A program made the position numbers and the translations under genes. A DNA stretch of 64,000 nt from Prorocentrum cordatum (lineage: Eukaryota > Sar > Dinophyceae > Prorocentrales > Prorocentraceae). This document shows, piece after piece, positions 1-9,875 of this stretch. Numbering within the stretch: the first letter of the stretch is position 1; every line of letters starts with the position of its first letter. The notes below the pieces were generated by a model. The model was not told the origin of the DNA and made no database searches. It saw only the letters and a program-made list of their open reading frames with translations. The DNA lies in assembly GCA_963575745.1 (NCBI GenBank), contig CAUYUJ010015283.1:1002076-1066075 (forward strand). Direction: 5' to 3'.

Positions 1-613
1 AGAGAACCAAGCGAAGCGCTATGTCTTACGAGCGCGCGCAAATGCTCTCATTTGCAAAATTCATCTCTTACTCTATGAAATTTACTTCGCGAGCGGCGCG
101 CGCCAGATCGGATTCACATATCACGTGGCGCGCTCAACAACCGAACTCAGCGCGACAAAAGCGCAAGTGCTACCACTTTTCGCAGAAGCGGCACTCGTAC
201 TTCGCAACTCCTGGCACCGACGTTCGCAGCGCACATTCAATTGCGCCACTGATTGCACGCTGCACAATGCAACATATCATTTAATATCTGCTGAGCGTCG
301 ATGAACCAAGAAAGCCTGATCCCCCTCTATTCCTCCCCCTCCCTATCCCACGCCCCACCAAACTTTACCTCGCCATCCTCTCTCCTCCCGCAATTTCGGT
401 CTCCAACATGCCTCTCCCCCTCCCGCCTCTCCGCGCCACTCCCGCGCGCCAAGCCCAACATTCAACGCGATCTGAAAGCGCAAGCAAAACGCAATGGTAG
501 AAAGATCTTTATCGAGAATGGTAGGGAGAGGCCTGGGAGATAGCTATCGAGAGAGGCGCGTCGGAGCGCGTGAGGGATATAGGCGGAGAGGGAGGGCGTG
601 AGAGCGCGGCATA

Positions 614-730
614 GAGAAAACGGAGCAGTCGCGCGGAGGCGGTGCCGCCTTCGAGGAGACCGTCTCCTTCCTCAAGTCCTCCGTCTGCAACAACAACGGC
701 ATCTTCGGGATGATGATCCGTCATCGCTGA
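614..730 (+). CDS. Terminal exon of an unidentified plus-strand gene
   Basis: A short open frame on the plus strand ends in TGA at 728-730. From about 640 nearly every codon ends in G or C, and the peptide reads like protein (AAFEETVSFLKSSVCNNNG, then IFGMMIRHR). An in-frame TGA lies just upstream of 614 and is followed by AG, so a splice acceptor near 613-616 is likely and this would be the last exon. I do not recognise the family. It is the only convincing plus-strand coding sequence in the first 12 kb and converges on the minus-strand gene that ends at 2435. Confidence 0.4.
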   Translation, partial: EKTEQSRGGGAAFEETVSFLKSSVCNNNGIFGMMIRHR

Positions 731-2434
731 AGGCGAGCTCGGGTGGGCCCCCGCTCGGCAGGCAGGTGGAAGGGGTGCCTAGGCGAGCGGAGGCGCGAGC
801 TGGCGCCGAGCTGGCGCTTGATGCGCTGGCTCGGTCGGTGAGCGGCGAAGCAAAACACTGCTGCACCAACGCGCAGCCGACAGACCCTCCCCCGCTCTGG
901 CTGCAATGCCAGGCCGCCGACGAACGGACCCCTGGGAGCAAGAATGGCGACCCCGTGCCGCGAGATCAGCGGCGGGCGGCGGCGACGTCGTCGCGGGCCT
1001 CAGACGCCCCGCGCGTGGCCGAGACGACGCGGCCCCGCTGAAGAGCAGAGCCCCTGGCCCTGGCCTTTAGGATGCCCTGGAGGAGAAGGGCCCGATACAG
1101 CCCAATACATCACCAGATCACTCCGAAATCCCAACGAACGCAATCGAGACAGACAGACACACATGCACTAAAGCGACGGCAGCCCATCCTTCCTCACGCC
1201 GTCCCCCTCCCCCCACCCCCTCGCCAATACCCCTGAGCTGCCCCGCTCCCTGATCCACCCTGCCACCCGCCGCTGTCGCTTCCTCGTTCTCTCCCTATCT
1301 CTCTCTCTTCCCTCTCATCTCTGTGATATCCCTTTCTCTCTCGCTCTCCCTCTCTCTCTCTCTCTCTCTCTTTCTCTCCCTCTTTCTCTCTCCCTCCTTC
1401 TGCCACCTGCGTGCCTGCGTGCGAGCGCAGAGCCCTCCCCGCCCCAGGCTGAGGTGTGTCCTCCAAATACGCGTGCTTCTAGTTATCCTGCAGCTCCGAG
1501 TTAACCCCCCCCCCCACCTGCTGCGTTTACTTTGCACCGTGATGCTTCCTGCTGTGACACATTATGGCTGGAGCAGACCTGGTTCAGTCTCTACTTGCAC
1601 GCCGCGCGCACTCCCGCACGCGCGCACGCATGATGGCGCGCGTAGCCTCCAGGAGCGAGTATACCTAGTCTCTGTCCCCCAGCCCCACAGCCCCTGGAAG
1701 GCAACGGGCGGCCAGAAGGCGCATCGAGGGCGGCGCGCGATCGATCGCTTCAGTCACGCACCCGCAGGGAGGAGGGGGGGTGCGCGGGATCGCGGTGGAT
1801 CAGGAAACTCAGCTGCGCGGGCCCGCTGCAGGGCCCGCCAAATGGTCGGCCCTCCGCGGGGCAGCCCGCAACAAATGTCATGTCGTTGCGGGTGGCGCCC
1901 CCTCCCTCCCTCCTCATCGCCTGCGGCGCCACGCGATTTGCTACGTGAGAGGCCGCGATCATAGGAGGCCTCGACCAGGGCTGTCCAGGTTGCATGGGGG
2001 GAGGGGCGGTGAGAGTAGGAGAGGCAAGCGCAAAGCAGGGCGCGGGAGAGCAGACTGCATCCGCTGCAACGTAGGAAGGTGTCCCGACCTCCGCCGCCAA
2101 TCTCCCCGCACCAATGGTTAGTTAAAGCGGCAGCTGTTCGCCATTTCACATCTGCGCTGTCGGCGCCACGAGTCAGCCAAAGCCGAAAGAGTTCTGCAAG
2201 CGGAACATCTCCACTCTTATGCGATTCCAAAGCGCCGCGCGTCGGCGGCAGTTGCGGCGGCAGGTGCAGGGCGGGGGCGGCGGGGAGGAGCAACGCTGAG
2301 TTTGAACTACTTGTGCATCCTGGAGGTCTGAAACGTTTCACCGCCGAGGAAGGAAAGGCCCCTAATTGGCCACGCACGGGGCCCCGAAGCCAACTGCGAC
2401 GGCCAACTAAACATGAGCCCAGGGCGACAGCCAC
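731..2434. other. Probable intergenic region between converging genes
   Basis: No gene is firmly supported here. The stretch holds a CT microsatellite (1326-1400), a short C run near 1507 and GC-rich sequence with many overlapping open frames. One minus-strand frame at about 2260-2060 reads moderately like protein (SGDVPLAELFRLWLTRG), but I could not set exon limits. Confidence 0.35.
1326..1400. repeat. CT/CTTT microsatellite
   Basis: A pure pyrimidine run of CT dinucleotides with CTTT and CCCT interruptions on the plus strand. Confidence 0.9.
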
Positions 2435-2619
2435 CTAGCTTGGTGGCCTGACAGCGAGCTTCCTACAGAACAAACACAACGAGGCTGGATCTGACAGAGG
2501 GAATAGCTCAGCGACGGCACCGAGCGCACTATAACGCTCAACGATGCATCGGCCGATGCCGCGTCCGCCAACAGGGTCGTGCGGGTTGTACTCCGCGAAG
2601 AGCTCGTCCATGCGCACTC
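2435..2619 (-). CDS. Terminal exon 12 with stop codon
   Basis: After CCCGCAG the frame reads VRMDELFAEYNPHDPVGG and runs for about 60 codons to TAG at 2437-2435. It ends with CLFCRKLAVRPPS, so a further Cys pair lies at the very C-terminus. The phase matches exon 11. Confidence 0.6.
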
Positions 2620-5600
2620 CTGCGGGATGCAACAGGACAGTTGCAGAGATCAGTGATTACGTACAGCCAGCAGGGGCAGGGGCGGCAATGACAGAGGAGG
2701 TTGCGAGGATGGGAGGTTGACAGGGGGAGAGGGGAGGAAGGTGGAGCGAGGGCTGGGTGGCTGGGTTGACAAGCATCAAAGAGTGGACGGGTACACGCTG
2801 TTGGCAGCACGTTGGCACTGCCCCTTGTACCCAGCCCTCCTCCCCCTCGCCACCTCCTCCCAATTATGCCTCAGCACCGCCGTCGGCAGTCGTCGATCCT
2901 GATCGACGTCAACTCAACTCCCCTCCTCACCCCTCCCCCGCCCTCCCCCCCGCCCCCCGCCCACCCCCCGCTCCCTGCCCCGCCGCTCCTGCATCGGCAC
3001 CGTCAACGCCGCGCAGGCCGATCATGTCGCCGAGCGTCTGCATGCAGTTCTCGTGCCAGCCGACGTGGCACAACTTGCACCGCCTGGCAGCAGGCCGCGC
3101 GGGCGGGGAGGGGCGACAGAGACGTGCGGATCGGCCGCGGACTCGGCATATTCACTCGAAGGCTCGAAGGGGTGAAGGAGGGCGGAGGTGGTGGAGATCC
3201 CATCCAATCGATGCGTTTCTGGCTGGGTGCGTCGGCGCTTGCTGGCCCGCACGCTGGCCCCCCGCCCCCTGGATCGGACAATATCGAATCCCCCGTCGGT
3301 GTCACTGTCACAGTGCCATCATTCTGCTTCTTCTTCTCCTCCCTCCCCCCCCTCCTGTCGGCCCGCCGCCGCCTCGCCGTTGCCCAATCCTTGCCGCGCG
3401 CCTCGCAGTGCGCGCCAGCGCTGGACTTGCAGTGCGCGTTAACCGAGACAGCAAGCCTGCTCACAGAGGGCTGCACCTTCTGCTTCATGAACGCCTTCAC
3501 CGCCCTGATCATACCTGGGGCTGACAGCGATAGCGGGCAAGCGCTGCTCTCCATCCCCCCTTTCCCCGTGATCGCCCAAAACTACTTCAGGAGTCCCAGC
3601 GCAACTGGCAGCGGCGGCAACGGCGAGCGAGCCAGCGAGTGAGCGGGGGAGGGTACGAGAGCCGATATTTGGGACAAGGACGTGCATCACACCGAGCTCG
3701 ATGTCGTCTTTGAAGTTGGTCTTGTACCTCCAGCGGCGGGGCCCTCCTCCTCCTCCTCCTTCTCCCCCTCCATCACCTTCCTTCTTCAACTCCTCTTCGT
3801 CCTCCGTCTTCATCCTCCTCCGCCTACCCCCCCTCCTCCTCCTCCTCCTCCTCCTCCTCGTCCTCCTCCTCCTCCTCCTCCTCCTCCCCCTCCTCCTCCT
3901 CCCTATCCCGCGTTGGCGGGCAGAGCGAGCTTGCCCGCGCCAGGAAACTCGAATTTCTTCCCGTGCGGCTTCTTGTAAACGATGGTGTTATCATCGTCGA
4001 TATCGAGGTCCCTGCCCTTCCACTGCTCCACGCTGTCCCAGAAGATGTACTTTATCGGCGCGTAGTCCACGTCGTCGCCTCCGCCGTCGCCAGGTCCATC
4101 GCCCACCGAAGCGGCGGCGGCGGCAGCTGGAGGGCGAACGTACACCAGCGAAATGCACCTGTCTGTGAACAGCTGGTGCAGTGGCGACGCCAGCTCCTCA
4201 AGCGCGTTGGCTGTCTCCCATACGCCGCCAGCCCACGACTGAAGAAGGCGAAGCTTGACTTCAGCAGCCCTGATGATGTCGGCGACGCCTTCCTCACGCG
4301 GCGCCTCATGATGGTGACCAAGGGCGCCCTGCAACAACGCCTCATCCTCTGCGCGGAACGCGTCGTGAACCAAAGACGGGTCGACGATTGCCGCGTGCTT
4401 AGCGTGGCCGAAGATGCGAGACTCATCATCCAGCCTCTTACCACACTGGGCCGCGGCTGCTCTCTCCATCTCCTCCATGTCGCCAAACAACCCATTGTCG
4501 CCAAAGTCTGGATCCTCATCGGCGCCACAAGCCACGTCGCCGCGACCGTGGCGATCGGGAGGCTTGGCTGCGCGAGGCCCCAGATCTGCGCCAGCTGTCT
4601 CGCAGAGCTTCGCGAACGCCCCAGCCGCCTCCCCCGCGCCTGGTTCACCAGGTTCGTCTCCGTCGTCGGCTGGCCCGTCGCGCGACAGGTCCTCCCAGAG
4701 CGCCTCCAGCAGCTCAGGGTCGAACTCGTCATGCTCGTCGTTGTCCTGCTCGTCTGGCTCATCGTCGCCAGCATCGTCACCGCGTCCGCCGCCGCCGCCG
4801 CCGCCCCCTGGGCCGCGGCCGCCGCGGCGCCCCCTGCACAAGCACGCCGTACCTATCGACGCCTCCCTGACGGCATCTTTGCAAACAGCCGACTGCAAGG
4901 ACTCCAGCTCCCACGACAGTTCGACGACGCGCAACGCACCCGTCCGCGCAGCAGCAGGGCTCCTGGCAAGCATCAGTTCGTGGACGCCCTCGGCCACCGA
5001 TCGCAACGACGCGAAAGCAAGTGGGAGACCAACTTGGTAGATCGCGCCCTTCTCGTCGACCTCCCCGTTCACGAGCCAGTACCCGCGGCGGAACCGATGC
5101 GAGATGATCCACGCGGCCTCGACGGCGCCCTCAAACACGAGCATCAGGCCAAACTTGCTGGAAGCAGCCCGAAGAGGATACGAAGTGATGAACTTGGCAG
5201 CTATCCTCGCCGAACACCTGGGAACCCGCGGTCGGCGCGGCGGGCGCGGCAACGGCACGACCTGACCACCCGCCTCGCCGTGCGGCGGCAACGCCGACGG
5301 CAGCGGCGGCAAAGGCAACGGGCCAAGCTCGGGGGCAGGCAGCGGCGGTAGCTGGCCGTCGGGCAGGACAGGCTCAGCTGGGAACCTCAAAGCATCTTGC
5401 AAAGCCTCCTTGGCTGCCTCGTGGTGTAGCGCGCAGCTCGCGACCACGCCGTCGAGTGCCCTTGGGTCTCGGCCCAGGCCAAGCCAATTCACCTTTGCGA
5501 TGCGCGCAACATAAAACACTTCTCCATCCTCCCCCCCCCTCCTCTTCTCCTCCTCCTCCTCCTCTTCCTCCTCGTCCCACTCCTTCTCCTCCTCCCCTCC

Positions 5601-8600
5601 CCTCCTCATCCTACTCCTCCTCCTCCTCCTCCTCCTCCTCCTCCCCCCCATCCTCCTCCCCCCCCTCCTCCTCCTCCTCCTCCTCCTGATTCCTCCTCCT
5701 CCTCCCCCCCCCCCCCCCCCCCCCCATCCACCTCATCTCTGCTCCCTCTCCTCATCATCCTGAATCATCCTGCTCATCATGCCATCCTCCTCCTGCTCCT
5801 CTCCTCCTGCCCTCTCCTCCTCAGACGCCTCCTCCCTCCTCCTCATCCTCCTCATCCTCTTCTTCTTCTTCTTCCTCCTCCTCCTCATGGGCTCCTCACC
5901 CTCATCCTCCTCCGCATCCCCCCCCCCCGTCCCCGGGGCCCGCCCCCCCCCCTCCCCCCCTCCCCCCAGGCCCCAACCCGTCCCCTCCGCATCCCCCCCA
6001 AGCCCCAATCGCGCTGCCGCCGCCCGCGATGCTGCTGCCGCCGTTCATCCGCCACGCATCCCCATCATCATGCGTCGTCGTTCTTGCGGTGGTGGGGAGG
6101 TGGGCTTTTGGAACAACCAACGGCGGTGACCGTCTTTCTCAGCAGGGCCCGACTCGAGAGCAGCTGGAGGCCCATCCCTGGAGCCATCTCGAGGCACCGC
6201 TTGATGATGCTATTCAAGCCTTCCACCTCCTGCGTATCTGAAGCCAACATCCGCGTGATCGTGCGAGCCAGCACCCAGAGTTGACGATCAATGCGGCCCG
6301 TGCGCTCGGCGTCCTGACGGGGGGGGGAGGAAGGAGCGCGCAGGGACCGCGCAGGGCGACAGAGGGGAGCTGGGCGGCGGGAGCGGGGGGTCGGGGAAAG
6401 GAGAGGGACTGGGCAGGAGAGGGACTGGGCAGGAGAAGTGGAAGGAGGATGGGGCGGAGGAGGGGGAGGAGGTGCAGGAGGAGGAGGAGGTACTCGGAGA
6501 ATTGAGGAGGCAGCAGTGCCCATGCCCGACCCCCCGAGTCCTCCAACTCGGACGTAAAGCACGTCGCAATCTTCCAGGGCGTAGCTGTGTCCAAGGCCTC
6601 TCTAACAGCGCGCTGATCGGCCGCGCGGGTCAACGCCAGCCAGTCCTTTGCGACGGCTGCTCGCTTCTCGCACTGCGTATCTGGAGCCTCGCGGCACAGC
6701 CAGACAATGGTGTACGGGAACTTGCCCAGCACGCAAGCAAACCGCCTGTAGTAGTCCGTGCCCGCGTCTAGCACGTGTTCGACGCACGTGCGCCGCACAA
6801 CAGATAAGTCCATATCTGCCGACACGTGCTCCCACACAGTGGACCACCTAGAATGGTACGCGGCGGGGCTCAGCAACGACTCGAAGTCAGTAGACACTGC
6901 GTGGCTCTTTTCAACAACGAGCTCCTCAAGTGTACATGCACAGTCGTCTTCGAACACGCGGGCCCTCCGATCAACGAACCCGACTGACATCTTCTCGAAC
7001 CAATACAAGAGGCGCTGGATCGGAGCACCGCTCACGTTGAAAATCGCCATGTCCACCCAGAACTGCGACGAATGAACTGCCGCGAGGGCGTCTGCTTGCC
7101 ACCTCGAGCGAGGCAGTTCCAAAACGAAACGAAGCACACATGCGAAAGTTGCGCCTAATCATCTGCGATTTCACTGGGCAAAGCGCCGCCCCGTCGCACC
7201 CTGGAACCCTGGGGCCTCAAATGCTCCTGGGATGCACTCGCCACGGCCCGACCCGCGCGCAATTTCACTCAAGACATCACCACGACGGGCACGCACGCCA
7301 CCCACCCACCACCTCCCCCTCCCCCTTCCCCCCTTTGCCCGACCCCTCGTCGTCCGTTCGGCTGGCCGCTGCTTGCGTCGTTGCCGCTGCGCCGCTGCCC
7401 ACTCTTACTCGTCTTCCATCGCTGCGCCTCCCCCATCCCCCTCCTCTTTTCTCATCCGCCTCCTCCCTTGGCCATCTCCCACCCCCCACCCCCTCCCCCT
7501 TCCCCCCGTCTGGCGGCGAGGCGACAGGGTCGAAGCAGCTGCCAATCGCGCCCATCGAGGCTCGCGATCGGGCGAGGGGAGGGGCGAGGTGGAGGGCAGG
7601 GGGAACGAGCGCGAGTTCGGACGATGGGACGGTGGCCGAGAGCGATGGGACGAATGAGGGATGGGAGGAGGAGAGTGAGGAGGAGAAGGAGAAGGAGGAG
7701 GAGGAAGAGAAGGAAGTTTTTGGTTACCGACGGCCTGTTCATCCTGCCGACGAAGTTCTCGGCCTGGATGTCCTCGCTGAAGGCCATGTCCGCGTCGGAG
7801 GCGCGCCCCTGCTGGGTCGGGTCGAACACTGAGGCGAACACGGCGGCCATCTCGCGGCGCGTCGCCCTCAAGAAGTGCTGGCCCGTGCGGTAGATAGATC
7901 CGAACCGTCCAGTGAGTGGTTTCGGGGGAAGCCTACCAGCTGCTTCCTTCGCCCTGTCAGCGCCATAAAGACGCTGCCACTCCTGGAACACTTTGACGGA
8001 CTTGTGCGGGGCGCGCCAGCTGTTGGCACACTTTGCCATCCTGCTGTAATAATTCTGGCACCGCTTCAGCTGCGACTTAGCAATCAAGTGGATCTGATGC
8101 ACCAAGCAGAAGCTCCAGAACGGCCACACGAAGGGAAAAGACGCCAAGTCATCGAACACGCGCCGACGGCATCCGACGACGTCGCCACCCGCATCCGTCC
8201 CGAAAAGGTAGCACGTGACGTGCTTCCAGCGCAACGGCTTGTCCGTGCTTTGCTGGCGGAGCGCATCGATGAGAGATGTCGGCTCGCGGGATCCGAACGC
8301 AGCCCAAGTCTGCACTCCAAGCTGGGTCAGCTTGTCCTCAAACAATCGTTTTTGAGACTCGCCGTCGTTGTTCATGGGCACCCATGCCAGGTCGGGGTAG
8401 TGAAGGGAAGACCAGCGCTTGAACGCCGCGCCGACGGCGCCGCCTGAAGATCGAGCCTCGACCACGTGCGAGAAGCTCGACCAGATCTCCGACGCAAAAA
8501 CCTTGTAGGACCTGAACGCAGTCGAGTTCGACGCGTCACCACGGATGGCGTGCACGTCGAAGGACACATGGGCGCTGCCGACGACGTCGTGGCGGAAGCC

Positions 8601-9812
8601 ACTCTGGATGGCAGACTCCAGGGACTCGTAGCTGGAGCGGTACCAGCATTGAGCAGCGGCGAAGACGGCGGACCTGGTCAAGTTTTCCGCCTTGACTACG
8701 GTGTTTGGCGCTACGGGCGCTTCCTTGCTGGATCGCGATGGGCGCGACAGCGCACGCTCTGCCCCAAGGGGGGTGAGGGGCGAGGGGCCCTCACGGAGAA
8801 GGCAGAAGCCCTAAGGAATCTGAGGAAGAGAAGGGAGCGAAGGAAGGGAGAGGGCCAGCAGAAGGCGGGAGTGGAAGAAGAAGCGGGCCTACGGTAAAGG
8901 AGAAGAGAAACAAACGATGAAGATTCGGAGATGACGATGGTGGCGAGGATATGGCGAAGAGGACTAGAGGAGGGGGAGGAGGAAGCGGAGGAAGAGGAGG
9001 AGGAATGCGGTTAGCGGGGGGAAGGGGGGGGGACATCATTTCATAAATGGTGGTGGTGTTGGCGCGTGCTGCCGACCCGTCCGATCCAGCATGTCCAACG
9101 TAGTACGGCAACTCGCGTACCCGTAGTTCCGCTTGAACCCCGGACGGTACCAGCCGTCGCGTGTCATCACCTGACGCAGAGGCACAGGCTCAGCCGCCGT
9201 CGCCCGCCGCCGCGGGTTCGCCTTCACGAAGGTGAAGCCACTCAAGCGCTCCTCGAGCGACGCGATGGTCGCTGCCTGGCGACTGGCAGTGGCAGCCGCG
9301 TTCTTGCGCTTACGCCTCACGGCTTGGGCCACATGGCGCATCTCGCGGTGCTTCGACACCAGCTGGGCCGTGAGCTCGAGCACCGACGCGACCAGCTGTT
9401 CGCGGCTCATCGACAGAACGGCAACGTTGAGCGCCGCCGCGTGACTGGCGGCAGCGCGGGCGGCACTGCGGCGCCGGTCGCGCTCGGGTTCGGCAGGCTC
9501 GGCAAGCTCGGCGAGCCAGGGCAACGGCGAGGGTGCGTCGGCCGAGGGCGAGGAGAATGATGCCGACGAAGCCGACCGAGACAGCGTCGACGTCGGCGTC
9601 GCCGAAGCCGAAGCCGATCGCGGCGACGCAGGCGGCGGCAATGCAGATGCTGGCGCCAGCTGTCCTGCGCAGGGGAGGGAGCGGGGGGAGGGAGGGGGGG
9701 GGGATGGGGGAAGGGCGCGGAGGAATGGGGCGAGCTGGGAAGCGGGGCGGGGAAGTGGCGGCGGGGGGCGAGTGGAGTGCGCAAGAGGAAGGGGGGAGAT
9801 AGAGAGAGAGAG

Positions 9813-9875
<63 letters not shown>

